DNA of 64,000 bases from Zygnema cylindricum (GCA_037447655.1 JBBHKE010003448.1:80216-144215); one strand, 5' to 3'; counted from the first letter of the stretch, positions 44,861 to 57,148 are shown. The notes: generated by a model from the letters alone, not told the origin. Program-made: numbers and translations.

Positions 44861-46426
44861 AAAAAAAAATTACGTTAATATTGGAACTGTTAAACTAGCG
44901 TTAATTACTCTAATGCCGAATATTTTTATGTAGTGAAATGTACGAAATGTGTTATTCCGTACTATAATCTCTTTTTATTTCGTACAGATGTTCAAAATAA
45001 GTGTCAGATAATGGCGTCGACAGGGAAGATTGAGTGTGTCGCGCGGAAAAGCGTACTCAGATTTGATTTCAAGTCATAAAGACGAAGGAAAATCGCGCAG
45101 ACCTGTTCTCACATGTTCAGGCATCGAATATGTGAACACGGAGTATCGCGGCTCCCCCTAAAAACATGGGAACGTGTATCTATTCCTTAACTTTAACAGC
45201 GATTCACGGTGTACTTTTAACCTTTTTTTGATAATTCCGTGCATTTTGTCCGTACATCAAATCCGTACACGAAAGCTACGAATTTTACGAAAATTTCAGA
45301 ATCTTAAAAAATTAACGCAATTTCGTAAAAAAGTGAAAATCCGTACGTTTGGTACCTCTAAGCTAAAAATCCGAGGTGTCCGGGCGGTTTCACACGTTGG
45401 GAAAACATTTGTTTTCACGCGTACCAATTCATCGCACGTGTGGGACAAAAACTTCCGCCGTACCAAACGTGATAGCTGTGCCGTACCAAAGCGGCGGATA
45501 AATAGCTGGTACTTTATTTTCCACAATTCAGCCACATTGGCCCCCGCCAAACCAATCATTACTGACATTAGTTTTTGACTTTTTGCGACTTCTTTTTTGT
45601 CGGTCCAATAGAAAGCGAGACCTTCTGCCAGTCCAATAGAAATCGAATCTTCCCACAATCCGATAACATCCAGAATCGAGATCCGACCGCTTCGATCTAC
45701 TCCGATGTCTTTATTGCCACATCTGCTTAACACGCGTCCTTTTAGGGTTTTCTAGAGTTTTTTACTCTTAAAAACCCTAAAAAAAATCCTAGAAATCCCT
45801 AAAAAACCCTTTGCACTGTGAACTGTGTGAAGGCATTGCATAATATATACTTACTTGAGAATTTGTTTTTTGCACTAATGCTGAAGGTCATGTGACACTA
45901 CGATACATTATTGTAGTTTCACACGTGTACCAGGTAAAACAAAACGTAATCTTTTTCCGACTTGTGAAACCCGTTTTTTTTTGTACTTTTTTATCATTAT
46001 AGCTTATCAGGACGGTTGAGGAAGTCTCGCGGTGGTAACTGGTAAGCGTGACCCTACTACGTAGCGTCATTTGTCGTATTCATGTCCGCTTGCTGTGAAG
46101 TCTGTATCATGCAAGTTGTTGTAAAACCCTAAAAAACACATGGAAGAATACGGCGCGAAAGTTCGCATCCAGCTTACGTCATCAAGCATAAAATTCCAAC
46201 GATCATGTACATTGCATACAGAGAGAGATTCAGGCAGAGCCTCTTACTAGCCTTGACTTGAGAAAAATGGATGATGGCGTGTGATCGTGTGATGTCCGTC
46301 ATGTAAAGTTAGATTTTCAGGATATGGTGAATACAACATCGAAGTATTGGTGTTTTTTACCTCATTGGTATTTTTTATTTTGACAAACTGTAATAAATAT
46401 AAAAATCACAAGGTTCGCAGCATCCG
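44861..46426. other. Intergenic; overlapping open frames of doubtful value
   Basis: A 145-codon minus frame (45733-45296) and a 134-codon plus frame (45174-45578) overlap. The minus frame has some protein-like text (SILDVIGLWEDSISIGLAEG), but neither has a recognised relative. A family 1-like MITE terminus (gcgattcacggtgta) lies near 45200 without a clear partner. Confidence 0.35.
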
Positions 46427-46508
46427 GTGTTCGTGTCGGAGTGGTTATCGAGCAAGACTAGAAATCTTGTGGGCTTTGCCCGCGCAGGTTCGAATCCTGC
46501 CGAACAAA
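46427..46508 (+). tRNA. tRNA-Ser (anticodon AGA), acceptor-stem mismatch
   Basis: Identical through nearly all of its length to the minus-strand gene at 14122-14203, including anticodon loop CTAGAAA and variable arm. The 3' acceptor strand here is CGAACAA instead of CGAACAC, so position 1 G faces A, and the discriminator is A. The six bases before the gene (catccg) are also shared with the other copy. The next T-run is about 20 nt downstream. It could be a decaying duplicate. Confidence 0.85.
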
Positions 46509-46731
46509 CTCAGTTCTTTCATTCTTTGTCTTTTCTAAGTTTTAGAATTGGTACTGTCAGTGTTTTTGCGCATTCGAGCCGACATTTATTGTTTTCTATT
46601 ATCATAGTCGAGGGCGTTCTCGATCTTTGTCGATATGGCAGCTCGATTTCGCTACAGTCAGTCAGCAATCCCTAATTTATTTACAGGTTTCAAACCGCAT
46701 GTAATTGCATAATTGAATGCAACTTGTCAGC

Positions 46732-46945
46732 AATGTCGGCAATGTCGGCGATGTCGGCGATGTCGGCGATGTCGGCGATGTCGGCGATGTCGGCGATGTC
46801 GGCGATGTCGGCGATGTCGGCGATGTCGGCGATGTCGGCGATGTCGGCGATGTCGGCGATGTCGGCGATGTCGCAATGTCGGCGATGTCGCAATGTCGGC
46901 GATGTCGCAATGTCGGCGATGTCGCAATGTCGGCGATGTCGGCAA
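46732..46945. repeat. 9-bp minisatellite (atgtcggcg)n
   Basis: About sixteen perfect 9-bp units, followed by alternating variants in which the unit is atgtcgca. Because 9 is divisible by 3, all six frames stay open and give artificial repeat proteins. Confidence 0.97.
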
Positions 46946-47339
46946 TAAATTGGCCAATGGCCGTCCAGCTCTCACAGTTCCACGCTTGGATTCCACACGG
47001 AAGTAGGACGTCACGTCACACTACAGCGTCAGCATTTGCCAATCAAGGAAGCTTCTCTGACAGCTATCGGCTCGTTTTCGCATCACCATCTCGTGATCTA
47101 ACGAGACAATCATACAATTCGCTACTAGACAAAATAATTAACCAATAGGAGCGTAAAAGTGGCCGCCCGTTAACCTACAAATATTGAAGGCCTGAACAAG
47201 ATTGTTTATCACTTTCATCCGGAGTTCAAAGCTATAAGATCAATATCGAAACGTGGAGTCATACCGTACAGTATATTTTGTCGGTGGTGCGTCAAACCGT
47301 GGAAGTAAAGTTTATACTTGACCCTTCAAATTTGAAAAA

Positions 47340-47535
47340 AACTGTCAATTTTCGACGCCGGGTTTGCCTGAAATTTTTGCGCCTGTTAAGTTCGTCCAAA
47401 CTGACGGTCGGACTAAACTGTCAATTTTCGAAGTCGGGTTTGTCTGAAATTTTCTGCGCCCGTTAAGTTCGTCCGAACTGACGGTCGAACCAAACTGTCA
47501 CTTTTGGACGTCAAGTGTTCCTGCAATTTTTCTTG
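47340..47535. repeat. 76-77 bp tandem repeat just upstream of the dioxygenase gene
   Basis: Two and a half units start at 47340, 47416 and 47493, each beginning aactgtca.ttttcgacg. Units 1 and 2 contain gttaagttcgtccraactga and cggtcg. The array ends 65 bp before the start codon, so it lies in the promoter or 5' leader. Confidence 0.85.
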
Positions 47536-47600
47536 TCTTGTTCAGCAGCTGCTGCAGGAATCACGTCTCTCGTTTCTCTTCAGTAATCCAGCAATCAGCC

Positions 47601-50600
47601 ATGGCTTCAAGAACCGTCCCTGTAATTGACTTATCAAACTTCGAAGAACGAAAGGCTGAGGTATAGAAACAATTAAAATTGTCTCCTCCTCTCTCCCTCT
47701 CTCTATCGATCTCTCTCTCCCTCTCTCTCTCTCTCTCTTTCTCTTTCTCTCTTTTTTTTATCGCGCTCAGCAATTTAATCTTTTTTAATGGATCATTACT
47801 GTAATTTTTGGAATATTTCTATACAGGATATTTATCTGTTTACTTTTTGTACAGATTGTGAAGGATATAATGCTGGCCTCAGAAGAGATGGGATTTTTTA
47901 GCGTTATTGGCCATGGAATTCCTGAAGAGAAAATTGATGAAGGTGAGAAAGTAGGCCAGATATTTCTTAAAATTTTATAAAAAATAATGCTACATTTTGT
48001 GTTTTCTATTTTTGCATTTTGCCTGTCTTTTGTGATAACTTGTGAATATTAGATCTTGAATCAAAGCAGCTTTTGTTCATATACTGTAGATAAAAGCTAT
48101 TTTTCAGAGTGAATTGTGTAGGGAATTGGTAAGGATTTTTACATTGTTGTATTATTTTCATGACGTTGTACAATTTCTGTCATTCGAAGTATATTGTTCA
48201 TCAATGGGAGATTTTTTTGTTTTTTACATTAATGTGGTATTAGAAGCAAAAGTGCAATTTAGATTGAATAATGTGGTAGCGTGCTTATTTAGTGCATTTA
48301 ACACTGAAAAATACGAAGTATTTGGGTGAAATGCCAAGTATTTTAGTAAATTACTAAGTATTCTAACGCTAAGTATTTTATGATAGTGTCACAAGCTAAT
48401 ACTGTGGCTAGAATAACATTCTAACGCTAAGCGGATTCATACATGGGGAAAACTGGTTTATGTGAACTCTTTTTCCACCTGTTTTTTTATTTATATGCTT
48501 CATCTACATCCATACTGGACTAATGAATTTTATTTGAAGCGTCAGAAAATTGATAGATACCAAAGTATAATGTTATCACAGTGGATAATGAAATTATTTT
48601 GAATTCAAACACTCTTTCTGGGCCACATTGTCCGACTTCAGTTTTTATTATTTAAAAAAGATGCTCATTTGTTTTGTTTTCCTCTTTAACAATTCGTTGG
48701 TCCTTGTAGTTGTAGATGTAGTTTGCTGGTTTTATAATCTTGGCTGCTACATTTTTTTCCAAGACAATCCATAGAACTATTGAAATTTTTTAAAATGGCA
48801 TATTTCGGAACCAAAGTTGCTTTGCTATATGCATCCGTAAGAGATGGTGTTTCTTTTAGCACAGATATCTAATCCATAAGATAACTTTAAGGTACAAATT
48901 TGCTGGTGAGTGTTTGCTTATACACTTTTCCTTGAGGGAGGAGGTGTGTTGTCCACCTAGCTATTGTTTGGAGTAATCAAATTGCAATATTCCTGACTTT
49001 TTGTACCTTGATTTACTTGTAGACAAGAATTTGCCCTCTTTTTCGCTTTAACTTCTGCCCTTGTTTTTGTTAAATTATTTTTGCTTCTAGTTCTACTCGT
49101 CATCAACCTTTGCCCATTCTTGTAACGGACACTTACTGTCCTTCCCCTTCTGAAAATTTTCAGTTTGTTTTGTGTTGAATGTGCAGCTTTTAAGTATGCA
49201 GGAAAATATTTTGGGCTGCCCGATGATGTCAAAGCAAAAAATGCACTGGTGAAGGAAAAAAATGTAGGATGGGAGAAACAGGGCCAAATCCGACCATCTA
49301 CAGGAACTGCTGATCTCAAGGAGTCACTTCAGGTTTGTGTTAATCTTCTTTTTGAATTCTCCTTTCTCTACTTTTATTTGATGAAAACTGATTTCAAATT
49401 TGACTCTCTGCGTTCATTTGATGTAGATTATATTTAAATTCACCTTTCTCTGCTTTCGTTTTTTAGCTATTAAGGGAGTTGTACATGCGGAATTACTTGC
49501 ATTTTGGCCACAAATTGTAGAAATTGCACAGAAATGTGTACAACTGTATGGATTACTTCAAAAACTGGCCAGTAAGTTGTCGCATAAGTGATGCAATTTT
49601 TGAGATTCTTTCAAAAAAACTTATTTGGTCTCTGTTCTGTCACGGAAAATTGCTGTGAATCACTATCAGCTTTGAGAAATAATTGGTATGAGGATTGTTT
49701 TAGTGCTAATAATTTTATTTCCACTCCAAATGACCTGGAGGATTTTGAACTGCTAAAAGAATTGGCGTCAAGAAAAAAATAATTAGTACTAAGAACGCAA
49801 TTTTGTGTTCAGAGGGCAGAAAAAACCTGGAACATGATGATTGTGATAATTCCTAATAGCAATTCACGGTGTAGCATTTACAGGAAATATTTGTTGAAAC
49901 AAGGTCAAGGAAGCAAACAATTTGACTAAAACTAATTTTGCTTTCATTTGTTGCAGATGGGATATGTAAACATGGAGGGTAAATTACCAAGCGAGGAGGA
50001 TTGCCCTGGATTTAGTCTTTTTGTGCAAGAATTTATGAGTGATGTTCAGAACGTTTCACTGCGACTCCTCTCCTGCTTCGCCATTGGTCTTGGATTTCCA
50101 GAGGTAAGGCGAAAGCATTTGGGATATTTTTAATTCTAGTACAAGAAGTATATGCTATTTGCCTTGCGTTAAATTTGTAATAATCAAATCATTATCGTAA
50201 TTTCAGAATTTTTCGAGTTCAAGTCCTAGCTGAATTTGGCTTTATCACTACTTACTCCAGAGTTGACCTCTTAGCAAATAAGCAAAGTTTTTGAGATAAA
50301 ACGGTATCTTTTGCTTTTCTTTTGGCAGGATTTTTTCAACAATCACCATAATCCATCACAGAGCGATTGTCAGCAAACCCTCAGAATGTTGCATTATTTT
50401 GATATTACTGGTCAGCCTTATGACCCCAAATTCTGGAGGGCAGGAGCCCACACAGATTTTGATACTCTCACTCTTTTATTTCAACGAGTCGGTCAAGAAG
50501 GCCTGGAAGTCTGTCCGGGTGAGTAACTCCAAAAATTAACATTAATGATTAGACCGACAGATGACCAGTAATACCGATTAATGATTAGGAGAATTGAGTA

Positions 50601-52231
50601 ATGAATAAATCACTTTGGAAGTGTAGTGAATAAATTACTTTGGAAGATATTGTGAGTACTGTATTTGTTGAGGAACTAAAACGGATGTTAACCGAAACGG
50701 ATGCCAAAGCAGCACTGAGTTCAGTTAATTTAAAATGGAAGTAGCTAATGATGACAAGACAAACTATTTCTTTAAAAGAATGAGTAGAAGCCAAACTATT
50801 TCTCTAAAGAACAAGTAGACTGAGTGCTATACAAATTTAGGAAAATACTAGTCGTGTCTTACAAGTCAAATGTGAAATGACATGAAAGTCGACTCCGTGG
50901 AAAGCATTCACAACCAGAAGGTGAACAATCTAAGGTTGTGATTGTTATTGATGTGGACCACCGATTTGGTATATGAAGAAATTATGTCATTTAATTCAGG
51001 AAAAACCTCTTAATCTTCTAAGCCATCGAGTTACATGAGCTGTCAAGTTGAGGTTGCAGTACTATTGGCGATTCACACAGTCCCCTCTCCTTCTCTCCTT
51101 TTTCCCTTTCCCGTCCTAATGAACTAACATAAACTCACATAAACTAACATAAAATAACTTAAAAAATAACTCAAAATAATTTTAAAATATTGTGTGATTT
51201 TTGCGGTGCAGGTCGTGAAGCAAGCACAGATTTTGCGGCAGGAGATGAATGGACTCCAGTACCTCCTGTAAAGGGAGCCATTACAATTAACATTGGAGAT
51301 ATGCTAATGCGATGGAGTGATGATCGTTTGAAATCAAATTTCCATCGTGTTCGAACTCCTCGTCCCGAAGAGTACACGGTATGTAACTTTTTTTCCACTT
51401 TAACGGAAAGAGAGAAGGTTTTGTTTTTCAGTTTGACTAAATGAGGGAAGGTCTGCATGTGTTCCTCATATTGCACATTCATGTGTTCCTTCTCACATAT
51501 TATTGGTGAACCATATATTATATGTTAGATGTTAACCATATATTGTATGGTTGGTTTATTTATCATTGGTTCATTTGAAGCCAAGGTCTTTAGGTCTTAT
51601 TTTTTGGAAATTCGTTTTAAATGGGTCGGCATTATGTAACTTGATTCGATTTGCTTATTTAATTTCCCTTCTCTGAAGCATCTCAAGTCAATACCCATCA
51701 ATATCTCATATATTTTTGTCTATTAAAATGTAAGAGGGCACCTACCATGCCAGTTCATCATTTCGCGTCTTTTTATTCAGCTAATACTATACTTTGGATC
51801 ATTATGTTTTAATTTGCTCCATTGCTCTTTACAAAGTTTTTTGTCAACCTTTTATCCATCTTTGCATCATGGCTCATAGAGATTCTTGCGGTATTAATTG
51901 GCGTTTTTCTTTTTTGTTTAAAATATGACAAAGTTAGTTGAAATGAACGTGACTTTGAATTGTTTTTGACTTTCTTTTGACTTTCTTTTGACCGACTTTC
52001 TTTTGACTTGCTTTTGACTTTCTTGACTTTCTTTTGATTTTCTTTTGACAGGGTCCCCGTTATAGCATTGCGTACTTCAACCAGGCAAATAAAAAATCGA
52101 TTATCGAGGGCCCTCTGAAGAAGTATCCTCCTGTGACCGGCGGTGACTTTATCTTAGCGGCAATGAAACGCAATTATGAAATGCTCGAACAGCTGAGGAA
52201 GCAACAGGAAGCAGTACAGGCTGAGGCTTAG
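47601..52231 (+). CDS. 2-oxoglutarate/Fe(II)-dependent dioxygenase
   Basis: A soluble non-haem iron oxygenase of the DIOX_N / 2OG-FeII_Oxy superfamily; substrate unknown. The exons are 47601-47660, 47855-47942, 49187-49332, 49957-50103, 50329-50518, 51212-51378 and 52052-52231, giving 325 residues. All junctions are GT-AG with consistent phases. The N-terminal domain starts VPVIDLSNFEERKAE and includes EEMGFFSVIGHGIPEE and YFGLPDDVK. The iron ligands are His188 and Asp190 (AGAHTDFDTLTLLFQ) and His255 (NFHRVRTP). The 2-oxoglutarate-binding pair is Arg269 and Ser271 (PRYSIAYF). All catalytic residues are present and length is normal. The start codon begins the conserved P.IDLS motif at once, as usual. 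Intron 1 holds a CT-rich tract. The family includes hormone and specialised-metabolite enzymes, but the Ala-Met-Lys-rich C-terminus does not point me to one. By recollection the ending is closer to fungal or generic oxygenases than to angiosperm gibberellin or flavonoid enzymes; treat this as weak. Confidence 0.93.
51964..52051. repeat. ttttgactttct repeat forming the last 3' splice site of the dioxygenase gene
   Basis: Seven variants of ttttgactttct run up to the acceptor ttttgacag before exon 7, so the polypyrimidine tract is itself a minisatellite. Confidence 0.85.
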
Positions 52232-55022
52232 GGAAAAGAGAGGTTTTTGAAGGATTAAGTTATTTATATTATATTATGTTGTATGACTACTTTATTACTT
52301 TATTATTATACACAGTTATGTATTCCGTAAAAAACAATAATAAAGCGTTTGTAGGAAATGTTTCATGAAGCAGCATAGCAAATGGTAGAAAGTGAGGTTA
52401 TGAGAAGATTGTAACTGAAAAGATATACCAATAAGATAAATTCGTAATAAGACATAGTGTTGAAGGTAGCGAGGGAGAAATATATTACGGTTTTACTGCA
52501 CCTGGTTTTATTGAAACTAGCGGCATATTAAGGGAGTTACACCTGTAAATGTAGTTCTATTTGAGCAACACGAGAGTGAAAGTTGTGTTTTTATATCAAC
52601 TTTGCCCTGATCGTTTTTGTAACGGTGGTGAAGAAACATATTAATATATAGAAAATGTTTATTATTTTCCAAGTTTTATCTCCAAAACATGCTCCCTATG
52701 CCAAGTTTTTATGTGTTGTTTGCACAAAAAAAACTATCATGAACGAATGAAAGCACTTTGAAAACTTCCGAAAACTATTTAGCCCATCATCTCACTTCGA
52801 CTAACTTCAGTACCAAAGAACCAACAAAAAGTACAAATTATTTTGGATATATATCTAGGAGTGAGCTTGGCAAGTGACTTGGGAGGACATATATGTTGTC
52901 AATGCTTCCTTTTTTCTGAATATAATAATATTGTTGCTTATGTTACATTGTCTGGAGCTTCAAATCATGTGAATTAGGGTTTCTCATGATCGTCATCATG
53001 GAACTTTGTTATTTCGTCAGGAAACTAATTTAGGGTTAAGGGACAGGATATAGAGTTAAGGCAAACTGCCTGACACTGAAAACAGAACTGCTCAGTCACA
53101 AAACTTTGACCGACCAAATAATGACATTTAAAGTAGACCCTGTCGATTATATGTTTTTCATGTTAAGGCATCTCTGATATATTTGCCAATAAATTGATGT
53201 CGTCACGACTTAGGGTTATCTTGGTGATCAACTGTAATAGTTTTGGTGTTTGTTTCTGTTATTTGTTGCTGTTATTTCTCGTTTTCTATTTTCTACCCAT
53301 TTGAAAAGCGCGTCTTTTAGCTAAAAACCAGATTTCAAGTGGTAAAAGGGACCGTTGTAAGGTTCCTTTTGTCCTGTTGGTATTCCTTGAATTGTGACTT
53401 TCTTGTCCCCAACAGTGGACAAATCAAGTGCCAAAAACTACAATGTAGTAGGCTTTAGGTTAGTTTCATAATTTATTTTTAGGGGAAAAAAAAAAAAATG
53501 AAGTCGAACTTTAAAAACACTATGGGATGATCACAACATTGGCTTTCTTCGAGCTTCAACAACTGGAGCGATATCATTTTGAGATACATTGAACAAAATA
53601 TTGTTATAACTTAGTTATGGATCAACAATGGCAGTATACATTGCAAACAGGTGCTCAATATAGAAACTTGTAAGTTTTTACCAAGTATGTCATTTAAAGA
53701 ACAAAACGTGATCATGTAAGGAGAACCTACGATCTCTCCTGTTACCTCTTGATTGATTCAGTAGCTTAAGATGGGAGGGAGAGAAAGAGAGGGAGGTGGG
53801 AAATGGGAGGATAAGCAGCATTTGCAACTTTCACTTTTCAGTTTCTATGATAATGTGGACCGTCTTCTAGCTTCTGATTCACCAATGAAGACAACACAGC
53901 CATCCCAATTTTCCTCGAGTAAATCTCTCCTTTTTTTTTTAAGATCACTTGCAGCTTAAAACGCTAAGAATTCCCCTACCACAACCACGTCTTTTGGTGT
54001 ATGTGTACCATGGATTTCCATACAATTCACAATTCAAGAGGGAGGGAAGCAAGTGAGAAAGACACGTCTCATGCAATGCGACTACACCGTGAATCAATAT
54101 TAGTGTTAATGCTTTTTTCATCTCTTAAAACATCTTTTCTCTGTACACATGTCGAATTGTGGATCTAACGGTTGCGATTGAAAGGTAAGATTCTCAGCTT
54201 CCGTTGGCGGTCTCAAATTAAAAATCAGACAAGTGAGTACGGAGAAAAGATGTTTTAAGTGGCGAAAATATTATTAACACTAATAGCGATACACGGTGTA
54301 GCTTGGAACTAGACCAAAAGGGCAACCTTCTTGTCCGAAAAACATTAAACCCAGAATTACTGGTTACCCAAAAATGAAACATGAAGCCCTTGTATATGAT
54401 GCCCAAGCTCTAATTTTTTGTTCCATGTACTCCGATGGTTTACCATCGTGCTTTCTTAACAAAGTCTTACTGTTAATTAACACTAATACTCCATTCGCAT
54501 AAACATAATAAAAAAACACAACAACATTTAAAGAGGGAAACAAGGCTTCAACTGAAGCAGACATTATTTCAATTAACAGTGGCTGAGGAAGTCACACCAT
54601 ATCTTTAACAATAACTCCACAAAAGGTCAAAGAGCAAATGATGAGCCTAAAATTTACAGGATATACTACATGATACAACTTGATAAATCTCTGCGTTTCC
54701 ACGACCATTTTTTTTGTCACCAGTGAAGCTCAGGGAGAAGCTCATCTTGCTCAATTTTTGCAAGCTCAGACTTCCCACTTTGTCCCAGCCTCAAAACTAT
54801 AGATAATGTACTCAAACGACTCTAAAACCACGAAATTGACAAGCAGACTAGTCATTCAGTGACAGCTTTTCCTGCAGTTTAGGATTAAAGCTCTTAAAAA
54901 ACATGTTCCAAGGTGATGCAATTAAACGTTACAAGCAAAAATCACCCATAATAAGAGCAGCTGCCTGATTACAAGGCAGCAACGGGTGATGGAGTTGGTT
55001 TTTGGACTCTTTTTAGGGTTTT
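52232..55022. other. Convergent intergenic region
   Basis: It lies between the 3' ends of the dioxygenase (plus) and ESS2 (minus) genes. It contains aataaa-type signals near 52341 and the MITE at 54083-54300. No gene is supported. Confidence 0.5.
54083..54300. mobile_element. TA-MITE, family 1, well preserved
   Basis: The ends TACACCGTGAATCAATATTA and, inverted, AATAGCGATACACGGTGTA. The inverted arms continue through acttaaaacatctttt and ctccgtacac-like blocks (~65 bp each). Between them is a short core including gcgattgaaaggtaagattc. A useful reference copy. Confidence 0.92.
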
Positions 55023-56648
55023 TTAGGGTTTCACTCCACCACCTCCTCGCTGCAAACTTGGTGAAGCTGAGGGAGACCGCAATGGGAGAGAGCTGTCCCT
55101 GTGTCTCTTAGAGAATGGAGATCGGTCAGGAGTCGAACCACCATAGCTTGCCCGAAGATTAGGATCCATGGCTGCATTATTCTTCCGTAGAGCTTTACTT
55201 ACTAGCTTCTGCGCCGCCGCCGAGAGGCCCCCAACTGAAGGACTAGCTCCTCCTACCTTTGTAAACGATCGGATACCTGAACCTGGTGTAGTTACAGGAG
55301 AAACACCAAGAATTCCTCCTCCTCCTCCTCCTGCTCCTCCTGCTGCTGCTCCTCCTCCACTTTGAAGCTTATTCCTCTCCCTCAAACTCCGAGCCGCTGA
55401 CCTAGACATAGTATGGGCCGCTTCATCCCTAGGAGGTTGTGCAGCAATTTTGAAGTGAGGACCATCCGCACTCCCTCCAATCCCTACGGGAGTATCTTCA
55501 GCTTCTAAACGAATAGGAGTTCCCTCTATCTCTCCCCAAGTCATAAAAGGTGATTCATCCACACCGGGAGCCGGTGAAGGTGTGTGTACAAGCCCATATC
55601 CTGAGCCAGAATTTGTGCCTTTTCCTTCTCCTCTCGGAGTTCTCCGTAATTCTTCCAAATCATAATGTTGCCTTGCCCTGGCGGCATCCCTCTCTGCAAA
55701 AGGAATAGGAGTGGCTCCCCCCACAGGAGTATATAATATGGCCACTGCATCATCCTCCATAGAACGGCCCTCGAAAACCCTTCCATGGAACCTTGTACTG
55801 TGTTTGTTGATCTCTTTTGGAGGTCCTTTTGTCCTCTGATGAAGCTCTGCACTTGTTAGTGGAGCATCAGGCCTATTGGAAGAATCATACATCAGTAAAT
55901 TCCTTCCTTTATAATCCCATGTGACAAGACTCCCATTCGATTGACCAGACGTTCCATAGCCATCTGTCAGTCGTTTTTCACTCTCCTCCTCACCCTCGCT
56001 CCCTTTCCCAGAACTTGATAGCCTAAGAGACTCAGACACCTGTTCTGCTGCTAGCTGTCTTTCCACTTTTGCACGCTTCTTCCTGTCATCCCTTTCCTTA
56101 ATCTCTGCAAATGAAGCGTTATCTTCACTGGTGTACTTTCTCAAGAAATCATCCAGAGAGAGAGAAACATCCGGCAGATTCCCTTTATCCACACTCTCAG
56201 TTCCTCCTGCACCTCCTGCAGACGTCACAAACCCTAAACCTAATTCTGACCTCACACTTCCTACGGGACTAACTCCAATTCCAGGTGTCACCATGAGACT
56301 GGCAGGTGTTCCTGCAATGGAAGGTGTACCTCCCCTAGCCCGTTCTGCCCTTCGCTGAATAATCCGCAACTGAGCGTCTCTTATGATTACAGGATCTCCT
56401 GACCGTACAGCTTCCAGCCATTCCAGTCTGTTTTGGAGCTTAGGAAGGTCAGGAAAGTAGTCCCTAAGAATAATCTTTTCTATGGCTGACACGTAGACAT
56501 CTTCATCCAGCACAACCGGTTTTCGAGGTCTTTTCGGAGGAGGCGGGCCCATGATGGAAGAACGAGAAGGTCCAGAGGCGCCATGGCTTGGGGCAGGAGA
56601 GGAAAGGAGAGCCACATGGCGAGGAGAATGCCCTGGAGAAGCTAACAT
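55023..56648 (-). CDS. ESS2: ESS2/ES2 (DGCR14) splicing-associated nuclear protein
   Basis: A nuclear protein of the ES2/DGCR14 family, associated with spliceosomal complexes and splice-site fidelity in other eukaryotes. It is intronless here: ATG at 56648 to the stop at 55023, 541 residues. Signatures: MLASPGHSPRHVALLSSP at the N-terminus; KRPRKPVVLDEDVYVSAIEK; ILRDYFPDLPKLQNRLEWLE; PVIIRDAQLRIIQRR; LSLDDFLRKYTSEDNASFAE; NLLMYDSSNRPDAPLT; and the threonine-proline motifs near GGATPIPFAERDAARARQHY and MTWGEIEGTPIRL. These follow the family order from end to end. Low-complexity Gly/Ala and charged linkers lie near residues 425-450. It is slightly longer than the ~500 residues I recall for Arabidopsis. 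It is convergent with the dioxygenase and divergent from MSH1, with a MITE about 200 bp upstream. Confidence 0.95.
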   Translation of the reverse strand: MLASPGHSPRHVALLSSPAPSHGASGPSRSSIMGPPPPKRPRKPVVLDEDVYVSAIEKIILRDYFPDLPKLQNRLEWLEAVRSGDPVIIRDAQLRIIQRRAERARGGTPSIAGTPASLMVTPGIGVSPVGSVRSELGLGFVTSAGGAGGTESVDKGNLPDVSLSLDDFLRKYTSEDNASFAEIKERDDRKKRAKVERQLAAEQVSESLRLSSSGKGSEGEEESEKRLTDGYGTSGQSNGSLVTWDYKGRNLLMYDSSNRPDAPLTSAELHQRTKGPPKEINKHSTRFHGRVFEGRSMEDDAVAILYTPVGGATPIPFAERDAARARQHYDLEELRRTPRGEGKGTNSGSGYGLVHTPSPAPGVDESPFMTWGEIEGTPIRLEAEDTPVGIGGSADGPHFKIAAQPPRDEAAHTMSRSAARSLRERNKLQSGGGAAAGGAGGGGGGILGVSPVTTPGSGIRSFTKVGGASPSVGGLSAAAQKLVSKALRKNNAAMDPNLRASYGGSTPDRSPFSKRHRDSSLPLRSPSASPSLQRGGGGVKP

Positions 56649-56843
56649 GGTTACAATTCCAACAAAAATAAAGAAAAGAAGGAAAAGATGAAAAGAAGGA
56701 AAAGATGAAAAGAAGGAAAAGATAATAGATAGAAAAGCCGTCTTGGTACAAACTTAAAGAGTAGATACTTGAACCAAAGTTTCAAATTGATTATAGCACT
56801 CTCAATTGAACAAGAGGGTTCTTTTTTCAAAAGAGCTGTACAG

Positions 56844-57057
56844 TACACCGTGTATCGCTATTAGTGTTGATAAGCCACTTAAAACATTTTTTCTCCGTAC
56901 ACTTTTGTCCGAATTTCAATTCGAGACCGTCAATTGGAAGCTGAGAATCTTACCTCTCAATCGCAACCGTCAGATCTAAAAACCGACATGCGTGTACGGA
57001 GAAAAGATGTTTAAAGAGACGAAATAAATATCAGCACTAATAACGATTCACGGTGCA
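56844..57057. mobile_element. TA-MITE, family 1, upstream of ESS2
   Basis: The ends TACACCGTGTATCGCTATTA and, inverted, AATAACGATTCACGGTGCA. It lies 196 bp upstream of the ESS2 start codon. The left arm has lost about ten bases compared with the copy at 54083 (gataagccacttaaaac). Confidence 0.9.
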
Positions 57058-57148
57058 CTTCACAATGACCTTATATCTTGGACGGCTGAACGCTGACAGC
57101 GGAATTAAACTTTAACATGAAATTACTGGCGCAGTATCCATAGTACAG

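Noticed and set aside
45296-45733. A 145-codon minus-strand frame with some protein-like text
   Set aside because: No recognised family, an overlapping opposite-strand frame of similar length, and a transposon-rich setting; kept only as a remark under the intergenic region.
46690-47148. Several overlapping open frames on both strands giving (Ser-Ala-Met)n, (Arg-Arg-Cys)n and similar proteins
   Set aside because: They are produced by the 9-bp minisatellite, whose period keeps all frames open; there is no non-repetitive coding text.
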